DNA of 48,615 nucleotides from the NCBI GenBank assembly GCA_024278455.1, contig JAJRTE010000125.1, positions 1 to 48,615 on the forward strand, in the 5' to 3' direction. The position numbers and the translations under genes were made by a program. This DNA comes from Myxococcota bacterium (GTDB lineage: Bacteria > Myxococcota_A > UBA796 > JAJRTE01). Below, one piece after another: positions 9,045 through 17,306 of this stretch (position 1 is its first letter; each line of letters starts with the position of its first letter). The notes beneath the pieces are model-generated. The model was not told the DNA's origin. It worked only from the letters and a program-made list of their open reading frames with translations, and did no database searches.

Positions 9045-10028
9045 ATGGCGGGTGAAGCGGTGGTGGCAGGGGAAACCGTGTTGATAACCGGCGGGGCGGG
9101 CTTCATTGGCACGAGCCTGGCCAGGCGCTTGGTGGAGGAGAACGAAGTGATCATCTTCGACAACTTCCACCGGGACGCCCTGTCGCGGTCCGAACTACCG
9201 GGGCACACCAATCTGCGCGTGATACGCGGAGATGTGCTCGACGCGCAGGCGGTGAAGGACGCCATGGCGCCCGCCACGATGGTGGTGCACCTCGCCGCGG
9301 TGGCTGGCGTGGATACCGTCCTCAAGCAACCCGCACGGACGATGCGTGTCAACATCATTGGGACCTACCACGTGCTCGAGGCTGCGATCGCCTTCGGAAA
9401 GCTCAGGCGGCTCATCGACTTCTCCACGTCCGAGGTGTTCGGTACCCATGCCTACAACGCCTCCGAAGGTGAAGCCACGGTGCTGGGAGCGGTCGGGGAG
9501 GCCCGGTGGACCTACGCCGTGTCCAAGCTGGCCACGGAGCACATGGCGATAACCTACTGGAAAGAGTTCGAGCTTCCGGCACTGTCCATCAGGCCGTTCA
9601 ACATCTACGGCCCGGGCCAGGTGGGAGAAGGCGCCATTCACCATTTCATCGTCCGCGCCCTGGAAGGCCGGCCGCTCGAGGTTCACAACGACGGGTCCCA
9701 GATTCGCGCCTGGTGCTACGTGGAGGACATCGTGGATGGCATCTGCCTGGCCCTGTCCAACGCCGAAGCGCCGGGCCATGCTTTCAACATTGGCAATCCC
9801 CGGTCCACACTGACCATCTACAACCTGGCCAGGGAAATCATCGAACTAACGAGTTCTGCGTCTCAGATTCAGTTCGTCCCGTGGCATTTCCCCGACGTGG
9901 AACTCCGGATCCCAAACATCGACAAGGCGCGCCGAATCCTGGGATTCGAACCGAAGACCGACCTGGAAGACGGGTTGGCGCGGACCATCGACTGGTATCG
10001 AGCGCAAGCGGAGCACAAGCAGGAATAA
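9045..10028 (+). CDS. NAD-dependent epimerase/dehydratase (nucleotide-sugar SDR)
   Basis: 327 aa from the ATG at 9045 (GGGAGG upstream). Extended short-chain dehydrogenase: NAD-binding GGAGFIG at 16-22, STSEVFG around 127-133, and the catalytic YxxxK pair Tyr157/Lys161. This family epimerises, dehydrates or decarboxylates UDP/GDP/dTDP-sugars. The next two genes (PLP aminotransferase, hexapeptide acyltransferase) follow within 20 bases each, so it likely supplies the keto- or epimerised sugar that is then aminated and acylated. The exact substrate cannot be read from sequence. Probably cytoplasmic, serving a cell-surface glycan. Confidence 0.88.
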   Translation: MAGEAVVAGETVLITGGAGFIGTSLARRLVEENEVIIFDNFHRDALSRSELPGHTNLRVIRGDVLDAQAVKDAMAPATMVVHLAAVAGVDTVLKQPARTMRVNIIGTYHVLEAAIAFGKLRRLIDFSTSEVFGTHAYNASEGEATVLGAVGEARWTYAVSKLATEHMAITYWKEFELPALSIRPFNIYGPGQVGEGAIHHFIVRALEGRPLEVHNDGSQIRAWCYVEDIVDGICLALSNAEAPGHAFNIGNPRSTLTIYNLAREIIELTSSASQIQFVPWHFPDVELRIPNIDKARRILGFEPKTDLEDGLARTIDWYRAQAEHKQE

Positions 10029-10046
10029 CGAGCGTGAGGATTGCGG

Positions 10047-11195
10047 ATGGAAGCGGAAACGCGCATTCGGTTGGCGGACCCCTGGTTCGACGACGACGAG
10101 ATCGAGGATGTCGTCGCGGTTCTGAAGTCCGGACGCCTGGTACAGGGCAGTCATGTAGCAGCTTTCGAGAAGCAGGTGGCCGAGTACCTGGGGGTGCCCG
10201 AAGCCGTCGCATGTGCCAACGGGACAGCCTCGTTGCACCTTGCCCTGTTGGCCATCCGCCTCGAGCCCGGAGACGAGGTGATCCTCCCGGACTTCACCTT
10301 TCCGTCGGCGGCCAACATGATCGACGCCGTGGGAGGAGTCCCGGTCCCGGTGGATATCGAGCCGGGTACCTTCAACCTGGATCCGTCGCACGTTACCGAA
10401 CACATCACCTCGAGGACCCGGGCCATCATGCCCGTGCACCAGTTCGGGTTGATGGCGGACCTTCCTGCGATCGGAGCCATCGCCGAGGAGCACGGTCTCC
10501 TGGTGTTCGAGGATGCAGCCTGCGCGCTCGGCGCCACGGGTCCCGGCGGCGAACCCGGTTCCGCCTCCTCCGGGCCGCGAGGTATCGGCCAGGCGAGTGC
10601 CATGGCGTGCATCTCGTTTCACCCGCGCAAGGTCATCACCACCGCGGAAGGAGGGATGATCGTGAGCCGGAGCGCTGTGTTTGCCGAACGGCTGCGACGC
10701 CTCCGCAACCACGGCGCACATCGGGAGCGGGGGAGGATGACCTTCGACGAAATCGGCTTCAACTACCGGATGACCGAGGTGCAGGGCGCTCTCGGCACCG
10801 GCCAAATGCGCAAGCTCGGAGCCATCATTGCACGCAGGCGGGAGCTGGCCTGCGTCTATGACGCCGAACTGGCCGGGCTGCCGCTTCGCAGACCTGCCGT
10901 GCCCGAAGGCTACGGCCACGTCTACCAGTCCTATGTCGTGGTCCTGGACCCGGCGTTGGACCGCGACCGCATCGTGGAAGCGTTGGATCACGCCGGAGTG
11001 GAGAGTACGTTGGGGGCCTACGCCCTGCACATGCAACCCTACTATCGCCGGAAGTACGGACTCGATGCCTCCCGGTTCCCCAACAGTCGTATGGCCTTCC
11101 GGCACAGCCTCGCATTGCCGATACACCAGCACATGACCGAAACCGACGCACGAACCGTCGCCAATGTGCTCCGGGGGGTCTTGACGAGGGCCTGA
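10047..11195 (+). CDS. DegT/DnrJ/EryC1/StrS-family sugar aminotransferase
   Basis: 382 aa. ATG at 10047 is preferred over the TTG at 10041 because GAGGA ends 6 bases before it. Fold-type I PLP enzyme of the sugar aminotransferase group: ANGTASLHLAL (57-67) contacts the cofactor phosphate, FEDAACALGA (154-163) holds the Asp that binds the pyridine nitrogen, and Lys195 in SFHPRKVITTAEGG forms the Schiff base. These enzymes transfer an amino group from glutamate to a keto-sugar nucleotide. Position between the epimerase/dehydratase and the acyltransferase fits an amination step. A second, different member lies at 15148-16260. Confidence 0.9.
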   Translation: MEAETRIRLADPWFDDDEIEDVVAVLKSGRLVQGSHVAAFEKQVAEYLGVPEAVACANGTASLHLALLAIRLEPGDEVILPDFTFPSAANMIDAVGGVPVPVDIEPGTFNLDPSHVTEHITSRTRAIMPVHQFGLMADLPAIGAIAEEHGLLVFEDAACALGATGPGGEPGSASSGPRGIGQASAMACISFHPRKVITTAEGGMIVSRSAVFAERLRRLRNHGAHRERGRMTFDEIGFNYRMTEVQGALGTGQMRKLGAIIARRRELACVYDAELAGLPLRRPAVPEGYGHVYQSYVVVLDPALDRDRIVEALDHAGVESTLGAYALHMQPYYRRKYGLDASRFPNSRMAFRHSLALPIHQHMTETDARTVANVLRGVLTRA

Positions 11196-11197
11196 GC

Positions 11198-11725
11198 GTG
11201 AACCAATTTCATTCGCATGGATCAGGCGAATTCGACTGGTCCGAGTTCGGCGCCTGTGGTGACAACGTCGTGATCGAACCCGGCGTGCTGGTGTTTCATC
11301 CGGAGAACATCTACCTCGGGCGGAATGTCTACGTCGGGCACCAGGCGATCCTTAAAGGATACTGTCGCAACCGCATGACCATCGGTGATGACACCTGGAT
11401 CGGCCAACAGTGTTTTCTCCACAGCGCCGGGGGAATCGTGATTGGAAACGGGGTCGGCATCGGACCGGGCGTGCGCATGTTGACGTCGTACCACCGAGAT
11501 CCCGGGATCGATCGTCCGATCATGGAAGGGCCGCTGGCCTTCGCCGGCATCGAAATCGGCGACGGGACCGACATCGGTGTGGGTGCCATCATCATGCCTG
11601 GCGTCAGGATCGGACGAGGTGTCCAGGTGGGCGCCGGGGCGGTCGTGACTCGAGACGTGCCAGACCTTCACGTCGTCGCCGGGGTTCCAGCGAAGGTGCT
11701 GCGCGTGAGGGGAGCCGGGGGGTGA
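11198..11725 (+). CDS. Hexapeptide-repeat acyltransferase (left-handed beta-helix)
   Basis: 175 aa; GTG start two bases after the aminotransferase stop, with GAGGG upstream. Nearly the whole protein is made of [LIV]-G-x-x-x-x turns (IYLGRNVYVG, MTIGDDTWIG, IVIGNGVGIG, IEIGDGTDIG, VRIGRGVQVG) and ends with VVAGVPAKVLRVRG, typical of WbbJ/maa-type O- or N-acetyltransferases. His483-like numbering is not needed: the likely catalytic His lies in MLTSYHRDP. The tight link to the aminotransferase suggests it N-acylates the new amino sugar using acetyl- or another acyl-CoA. Cytoplasmic trimer expected. Confidence 0.86.
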   Translation: MNQFHSHGSGEFDWSEFGACGDNVVIEPGVLVFHPENIYLGRNVYVGHQAILKGYCRNRMTIGDDTWIGQQCFLHSAGGIVIGNGVGIGPGVRMLTSYHRDPGIDRPIMEGPLAFAGIEIGDGTDIGVGAIIMPGVRIGRGVQVGAGAVVTRDVPDLHVVAGVPAKVLRVRGAGG

Positions 11726-11890
11726 AACTCGAGCCCTCGAGCCGCGTAGCGTCTCGGAGCACCTCCCTGGCGTCCTGACACCGGCGCAGCGGGGCGGCAT
11801 TGGGTGGCAAGTTGAGCAGACCGCGGCAGCCGAGCACGCGCCCGGGCTCCGTGCGATACCGCAGGCATCAGCGAGGCGGAGAGCGTTCCG

Positions 11891-12853
11891 ATGGACGTCA
11901 TCAGGATCGAGCATCTGCACAAGACCTACCGAACCGGATTCCGGATGCGCCGGCAAGAGGTGATCAAGGACCTCTCGCTGACCGTTCGGGAGGGTGAGAT
12001 CTACGGTTTCATCGGGCCCAACGGCGCGGGCAAGACATCGACCATCAAGATCCTCGTGGGGCTCGCCCATGCCACGTCCGGGACCATCAGCCTGTTTGGC
12101 AAGAAAGGTCCTCGTCCTGAGCAAAAAGCACTCATCGGTTTCCTTCCCGAGCGCCCCTACTTCTACGAATACCTCACCGCTCGAGAGTTCCTCGACTTCT
12201 ACGGGCAGTTGTTCGGCGTTCCCGCCCCCGTGCGCGCCCGCCGTGCCGACAAACTGCTCGAGCGCGTCAAGCTGTCGGCCTGGAGGGACACCCCGCTCCA
12301 CAAGTTCTCGAAAGGCATGTTGCAGCGGGTCGGTGTGGCCCAGGCGCTCATCAACGACCCGAAACTGGTGATCCTCGACGAGCCCATGAGTGGACTGGAC
12401 CCGTTGGGCCGCATGCTGATTCGAGACCTCATCGTTGGCCTGAAGTCCCAGCACAAGACCGTTTTCTTCTCTTCCCACATCCTCTCGGACGTGGAGCTGA
12501 TCTGCGACCGGGTTGGTATCCTCGTCGATGGCCGCATGAGGGGGGAGGGAACGCTCGATGAGTTGCTAAATAATAAGACCCGTTTCATCGAAATCGTCGT
12601 GCGACCGCCTTTGGAGAAGCTGGAGGCGTTACGCTCGGGGCTCGCCTCGTTGGCCATGGATGTCAGCGTTCAGGGAGAGGAACGGCTGCTCGTGCGCGTA
12701 GGGGATGCGGCACAAAAGAGGGATGTCCTGAACTGGTTGAGGGACAGGGATGTCGATATCGAGTCCCTTATCCCGAGGCGGGAGTCGTTGGAGGAGTTGT
12801 TCGTCGACGAACTGTCCGGGGGAAGGGGAGACGCAGGCGTTTCCCCGGGTTGA
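11891..12853 (+). CDS. ABC transporter ATP-binding protein (ABC-2 type exporter)
   Basis: 320 aa; ATG at 11891. Complete nucleotide-binding domain: Walker A GPNGAGKTS (42-50), signature FSKGMLQR (139-146) in place of LSGGQ, Walker B with catalytic Glu in LVILDEP (159-165), and a switch His in FFSSHIL. The C-terminal ~90 residues follow the DrrA/CcmA-like pattern seen with ABC-2 permeases. The next gene (12920) is such a permease, so they likely form one exporter. The substrate is unknown; the adjacent sugar genes allow, but do not show, a role in polysaccharide or lipid export. Confidence 0.9.
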   Translation: MDVIRIEHLHKTYRTGFRMRRQEVIKDLSLTVREGEIYGFIGPNGAGKTSTIKILVGLAHATSGTISLFGKKGPRPEQKALIGFLPERPYFYEYLTAREFLDFYGQLFGVPAPVRARRADKLLERVKLSAWRDTPLHKFSKGMLQRVGVAQALINDPKLVILDEPMSGLDPLGRMLIRDLIVGLKSQHKTVFFSSHILSDVELICDRVGILVDGRMRGEGTLDELLNNKTRFIEIVVRPPLEKLEALRSGLASLAMDVSVQGEERLLVRVGDAAQKRDVLNWLRDRDVDIESLIPRRESLEELFVDELSGGRGDAGVSPG

Positions 12854-12919
12854 GCGGCAGAAGAAGCGAGTGAGGGTGAGCCGCCGGAGCAAACGTCGTA
12901 CGAAGGGAGGGGAATCGTC

Positions 12920-13693
12920 GTGGCGCCACAGAGGATCAAGGCCATTGCCGCCAACACGTTCAGAGAGGCGGTACGCGACAAGATACTGTACAGCCTGCTG
13001 TTTTTCGCCCTGGTCATGATCGGGTCGTCTGTTCTGGTCGCCGAGTTGACGATTGGCGAATTCCTGAAAATCGTCAAGGACGTGGGGTTGGGGAGCATCT
13101 CCATTTTCGGCGTTCTCATAGCCGTGTTCGTGGGCATTCAACTTGTCACTCGGGAGATTGATCGGAAGACCGTGTACACGGTGTTGTCCAAGCCGGTGCA
13201 CCGCTGGGAGTTCATTGTTGGCAAGTTCCTGGGGTTGGGGAGTACGTTGTTCGTCGAACTCTCCATCATGACGGCCGGCCTTCTCATACTGGTCGGCATA
13301 ACCGGGAGTGAATTCGCCCCGGCACTGGCGGGAGCCGTTGCGTTGATCTACCTGGAACTCCTTTTTCTGACAGCGTTCTCCATCCTTTTTTCAACCTTCT
13401 CCACGCCCACGTTGAGTGCGTTGTTCACGTTGTCGGTGTATGCCATCGGCCACATGAGCAACGACATCTACCGATTCGGGCAGAAAGCCGATGCCGAGTG
13501 GATACGGGTAGCATCTCGAGCCTTGTACTATCTTCTCCCCAACCTCGAGTATTTCAACATCAAGAACGAGGTGGTACACGACGTCGACATGTTGCCCGGC
13601 CAGATAGGCTATGCGGTCGTCTATGGCCTGGTATACACGGCGATCGTCCTGTTCGCGGCGATCGTTATTTTCGAGCGCCGAGACTTCAAGTAG
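12920..13693 (+). CDS. ABC-2 family permease
   Basis: 257 aa; GTG start with a purine-rich GGGAGGGG 10-15 bases upstream. Six hydrophobic segments (about 20-40, 55-80, 105-130, 135-160, 165-185, 230-250) and the ABC-2 hallmark EIDRKTVYTVLSKPV between the second and third. It is the membrane partner of the ATPase encoded 66 bp upstream. The family includes NosY-like and lipoprotein/glycan exporters; no substrate-specific motif is visible. Confidence 0.85.
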   Translation: MAPQRIKAIAANTFREAVRDKILYSLLFFALVMIGSSVLVAELTIGEFLKIVKDVGLGSISIFGVLIAVFVGIQLVTREIDRKTVYTVLSKPVHRWEFIVGKFLGLGSTLFVELSIMTAGLLILVGITGSEFAPALAGAVALIYLELLFLTAFSILFSTFSTPTLSALFTLSVYAIGHMSNDIYRFGQKADAEWIRVASRALYYLLPNLEYFNIKNEVVHDVDMLPGQIGYAVVYGLVYTAIVLFAAIVIFERRDFK

Positions 13694-13797
13694 TCCAGGT
13701 TCATGTGTGCCGGGTCCACCTCTTGGTCGTGTGAAGAGCCGGAATCGCGGAGGCCCGCAGCCGCCACGCGCCTCCCCGGTTCGGTGACGGTTTTCTT

Positions 13798-13827
13798 TTG
13801 ACAATCCACGGGCGATGGAGTATCAAT
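13798..13827 (+). promoter_or_regulatory. Putative strong sigma-70-type promoter
   Basis: TTGACA at 13798-13803, exactly 17 bases, then TATCAAT at 13821-13827 (4 of 6 to TATAAT). It sits 33 bases before the ATG at 13860, after a T-rich stretch and a possible GGAGGC/GCCTCC stem. This would start a new transcript for the genes from 13860 onward, separate from the ABC exporter. Confidence 0.55.
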
Positions 13828-13859
13828 GGGCGCAGGATCCTCATTGCTCGGAGGAGCGG

Positions 13860-14360
13860 ATGAACTGTCCTCGATGCCAAGCCTCGGTTACAGCGCAAGA
13901 CAAGTACTGCCCGACGTGTGGCCTGGCTCTGGAGGCTGCGAGGAAGGGTGGTGCGAAAAAGCCGCCGAAGCGTGAGTATGAAGAGGCGAGCACCCAGTTG
14001 GTGGACGTCGACGAGTTTCGAAAGTACATGGCCAAGGAGGGCGAAGAGGGCCCACTTCCGGTCACGCCCTCATCGAACGCGACCACCCGGCCTGCGGGGG
14101 GCGGGACACGGCCTGTCCAGAACCTGGCCAGTCCGAGCGCAGTCGGCAGTGAGCCATTGCCCCCCGATGTGAAGACGCCCGACTCGGCTGCCCGATCTGC
14201 AAAAGCACCGCGGGCGGCGGGCGGCCGAGCCAAGCCCGACACGGCAGATGACCTGCCTGAGATCAAGCGTCCCATCGGTCCGCAGATTATCCTGGGCGGC
14301 CTCATCGCAGTCATCGTTTTGTTCATAGCCTACATGGCATATCGGGCGGTGGCCGGGTAG
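13860..14360 (+). CDS. Zinc-ribbon protein with C-terminal membrane anchor
   Basis: 166 aa from the ATG at 13860 (GGAGGAG upstream); the earlier ATG at 13815 lacks such a site and overlaps the putative -10. Cys3, Cys6, Cys17 and Cys20 form a CxxC-x10-CxxC zinc ribbon. A long Pro/Ala/Arg-rich, probably disordered region follows, then a single membrane segment at ~143-163 near the C-terminus. Such tail-anchored zinc-ribbon proteins are common in myxobacteria; I know no function. The ribbon should face the cytoplasm. Confidence 0.72.
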   Translation: MNCPRCQASVTAQDKYCPTCGLALEAARKGGAKKPPKREYEEASTQLVDVDEFRKYMAKEGEEGPLPVTPSSNATTRPAGGGTRPVQNLASPSAVGSEPLPPDVKTPDSAARSAKAPRAAGGRAKPDTADDLPEIKRPIGPQIILGGLIAVIVLFIAYMAYRAVAG

Positions 14361-14420
14361 CCGGGTGGCCCGGTGACTGCCGGTGATCGATCCCTCCTCC
14401 GAGGGAGAACACTACCTCGC

Positions 14421-15071
14421 ATGCGGGTGACACCTCGAATCATTTTGCCGCTGGCGATCTTGCTGGCGATGGTCTCCGCTGTAGGGATTCGCGTGCTTCA
14501 TGGCGCACGTTCGGAGTTACGCGCCGCCGGGATCGCGCTGTCAGCGGGCGACGAGGAGGAGGCCATCGTCCATTTCGAGCGGGCCCTCCATTGGTATGTG
14601 CCCATCGGTTCGGCCTCGGAGCGAGCCCTGTCTGGATTGTGGCGCGTCGGGCAGCGTGCCGAATCCGCTGGAGACCGCAATCTCGCCCTGGAGGCCTATC
14701 GGGCCATCCGAAACGGCCTGTACGCGACACGGAGCTTCTACGTCCCGCATCACGCGTGGCTCGAGCGTGTCAATCGCCGGATCGCGGCATTGGAAGTCAG
14801 CGCCCCGGGGGGAGTCTGGCCCGATCCATCGCTACCCGAGGACCAGCGCCTGGCCGTGGCGCTCGAGGTCTTGGAGCGGGACACCGCACCCGACCCCGGA
14901 TGGTCGGCACTGGCTGTCGCCGGGTTCCTCGGTTGGGTCGGCGCAGCCCTGGGCTTCATCTGGCACGGTTTCGACTCGAGTGGTCTATTGCGTCGCGGTC
15001 CGGCCCGCCTTTGGGGGGCAGGGTTCCTGGCCAGCTACGCCTTGTGGATCCTGGGCATGGCGAAAGCGTGA
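14421..15071 (+). CDS. Small membrane protein with TPR-like segment, function unknown
   Basis: 216 aa from the ATG at 14421; a GTG at 14373 is possible but would put charged residues before the first hydrophobic segment. One membrane segment near the N-terminus (~8-24), a soluble helical part with a TPR-like pattern (ALSAGDEEEAIVHFERALHWY), then two membrane segments near the C-terminus (~155-175 and ~192-212). The loop between would be extracytoplasmic. No recognised family. It lies in the same direction between the zinc-ribbon protein and a sugar aminotransferase. Confidence 0.6.
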   Translation: MRVTPRIILPLAILLAMVSAVGIRVLHGARSELRAAGIALSAGDEEEAIVHFERALHWYVPIGSASERALSGLWRVGQRAESAGDRNLALEAYRAIRNGLYATRSFYVPHHAWLERVNRRIAALEVSAPGGVWPDPSLPEDQRLAVALEVLERDTAPDPGWSALAVAGFLGWVGAALGFIWHGFDSSGLLRRGPARLWGAGFLASYALWILGMAKA

Positions 15072-15147
15072 GGACGGGATGTTCTGCCAACCGGCATGAA
15101 GCCGGCAGGCGGGAAGGTGTGAAGAGGTTGCTTTTGGGAGGCATACC

Positions 15148-16260
15148 GTGAAGGTTCCCCTGTTGGACTTGAAGGTGGGATACCAGGACATCAAGGCCGA
15201 AGTCGAGGCTGCTGTCCTGGAGACGATGCGTGCGCAGGCCTTTATCCTGGGCAAGCGCGTACAGGATTTCGAGTCGGCAATCGCGGCATACGTTGGTGTC
15301 GAGCATGCCGTTGCCTGCGCGTCGGGCTCGGACGCGCTTCTCCTTTCGCTGATGGCTCTGGGAGTCGGTCCTGGGGACGAAGTCGTCACCACGCCCTACA
15401 GCTTTTTTGCAACAGCAGGTTGCATCGCGCGTCTCCATGCGACCCCGGTATTCGCCGACATCGACCCCGAGACGTTCAATATCGACCCCGGCCAGTTGGA
15501 GAGGGCCATGTCGCCTCGGACCAAGGCGGTGATTCCCGTGCACCTTTTCGGGCAATGCGCGGACATGACCGCGATCATGGAAATCTGTAGCCGGAGGGGT
15601 GTCCCCGTCGTCGAGGATGCCGCCCAGGCGCTCGGGGCGCGCTGGCGAGGCGAGGCGGCTGGAGCGTTCGGGGCCTGTGGCTGCTTCTCGTTCTATCCGT
15701 CCAAGAACCTGGGTGGTTTTGGCGATGGGGGGATGGTGACGACGAACGATCCCGGGTTGGCCCTCAAGCTGCGAGCGCTGCGCGCGCACGGCGGGACGCG
15801 CAAGTACACCTACGAGCATGTCGGCATGAATTCACGTCTGGACGCGATCCAGGCGGTCGTGCTGCAGGTGAAGCTGCGTCGGCTCGAGAGCTATCACGAG
15901 GGGAGGCGGCGCAACGCCGAGGCGTACCGGCGCCTGTTCGGCGACGCGGGTCTGACCGGCACGGTCGTGCTTCCCGTTGAACGGGCCGAGGCGTTTCACG
16001 TCTACAATCAGTTCGTGGTCCGCGTCCCCGACCGTGACAGGCTCAGGGATTCCCTCAAGCAGCAAGGTGTAGGGACCGAGGTGTACTATCCTTTGAGTCT
16101 TCACAGGCAGCCCTGTTTCGAGGGGCTTGGGTACGCCACCGGCGCCTTTCCTCGAGCCGAGGCGGCGGAAAGGGATTCGCTGGCGCTCCCCGTGTACCCC
16201 GAACTGACGGAAGAGCAACTGACACATGTCGTGTCGGCCATCGCAGCGTTTTTTGGGTGA
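15148..16260 (+). CDS. DegT/DnrJ/EryC1/StrS-family aminotransferase (second copy)
   Basis: 370 aa; GTG start with GGGAGG upstream. PLP-binding features: ACASGSDALLLSLMAL (57-72), VVEDAAQALGA (154-164) and the Schiff-base Lys186 in FSFYPSKNLGGFGDGG. The G-x-G-D-G-G signature and overall length match the sugar aminotransferases that act on UDP-3-keto or UDP-4-keto sugars (WbpE/PglE-like). It differs clearly from the copy at 10047-11195, so the two probably act on different keto sugars. Here it stands apart from other sugar genes, just before prepilin peptidase. Confidence 0.9.
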   Translation: MKVPLLDLKVGYQDIKAEVEAAVLETMRAQAFILGKRVQDFESAIAAYVGVEHAVACASGSDALLLSLMALGVGPGDEVVTTPYSFFATAGCIARLHATPVFADIDPETFNIDPGQLERAMSPRTKAVIPVHLFGQCADMTAIMEICSRRGVPVVEDAAQALGARWRGEAAGAFGACGCFSFYPSKNLGGFGDGGMVTTNDPGLALKLRALRAHGGTRKYTYEHVGMNSRLDAIQAVVLQVKLRRLESYHEGRRRNAEAYRRLFGDAGLTGTVVLPVERAEAFHVYNQFVVRVPDRDRLRDSLKQQGVGTEVYYPLSLHRQPCFEGLGYATGAFPRAEAAERDSLALPVYPELTEEQLTHVVSAIAAFFG

Positions 16261-16290
16261 GGGTGTCACGAGTACGAGGAACGTGCCGGG

Positions 16291-17178
16291 ATGAATGACA
16301 TCCATCCCATCCCGGTCGAAGGTGGTTTCGTGGGTTTGATTTCCGTCTATGTCAATGTCGTCGTCGTGGTATTCGGTGCCATCGTCGGTAGTTTTCTGAA
16401 CGTGGTCATTGTCAGGTGGCCTAAGGAGCAGTCTATAGTCAAGCCACGGTCGGCGTGTCCGCACTGTGGGCGAATGATTGCATGGTACGACAACATTCCG
16501 GTGGTGAGCTTCGTGGTGCTGCGGGCGCGTTGCCGTCATTGCGGCGGGCCGATATCCTGGCGTTACCCGCTGGTGGAACTTCTGACAGCGGCCTTTTCGC
16601 TGCTGATGTTTCATCGTTTCGTAGGCGACGTGCAGCATCCGAGTCCGGGCCAGGTCGGAGCGTATCTTCTCTACCTGGGCTTTGTGGCCGGACTGGTTGC
16701 AATCACCTTCATCGACCTGGAACACTATCTCATCCCGGACCTTGTCACGCTGACATCGATTCCTATCGGAATTCTGGGCGTGTGGGCGGTTGAGCAGGTT
16801 CCTGGAGTTCCCACCGATGTGCGTGGTTCGGTCATCGGTGCGCTGATCGGAGGAGGCAGTCTCTACCTGATGCGCCTGATCTACCAGTTGATACGCAAGG
16901 ATGAAGGGATGGGACTGGGGGACGTCAAGATGATGGCCATGATCGGGACATTTCTCGGGCCCCACCCTGCACTGGTGTTCGTCATCTTTGTGAGTTCCTT
17001 CCTGGGGTCGGTGGCCGGCATCACCATGATGGCATTGAAAGGAAAGGACCTGAAGTATGCGTTGCCGTTCGGACCGTTCCTGGCCGTTGGGGCCATCGTG
17101 TACCTGCTCTGGGGATTCCGCCATGCCGCCCGGTTGCTTCCCCTGGAACCCTTCGTGCGGGGGATAGGGCTCGGATGA
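16291..17178 (+). CDS. pilD: Prepilin peptidase / N-methyltransferase
   Basis: 295 aa. N-terminal zinc-binding CPHC (Cys56, Cys59) and CRHC (Cys81, Cys84) of the methyltransferase-type domain, preceded by the family GSFLNVVIVRWP. The two catalytic aspartates of the aspartic peptidase are visible: Asp142 in FIDLEHYLIPD and Asp211 in GMGLGDVKMM. About eight membrane segments. It cleaves the leader of type IV prepilins and pseudopilins and methylates the new N-terminus at the inner membrane. The PilT-type ATPase follows 128 bp downstream, pointing to type IV pili, although no pilin gene is in the window. Confidence 0.92.
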   Translation: MNDIHPIPVEGGFVGLISVYVNVVVVVFGAIVGSFLNVVIVRWPKEQSIVKPRSACPHCGRMIAWYDNIPVVSFVVLRARCRHCGGPISWRYPLVELLTAAFSLLMFHRFVGDVQHPSPGQVGAYLLYLGFVAGLVAITFIDLEHYLIPDLVTLTSIPIGILGVWAVEQVPGVPTDVRGSVIGALIGGGSLYLMRLIYQLIRKDEGMGLGDVKMMAMIGTFLGPHPALVFVIFVSSFLGSVAGITMMALKGKDLKYALPFGPFLAVGAIVYLLWGFRHAARLLPLEPFVRGIGLG

Positions 17179-17306
17179 ACGCAGGAGGGAGGGCGCCCCC
17201 CCGGTAAGGATGATGCGAGGGAGGAGGGAGAGCGAGCCGGGTTGCCCGGGAATGGGCGCAGGCAGTAGGGTTGTCGCAGTCGTTGTCACCAAACGGGAAT
17301 GGGACC

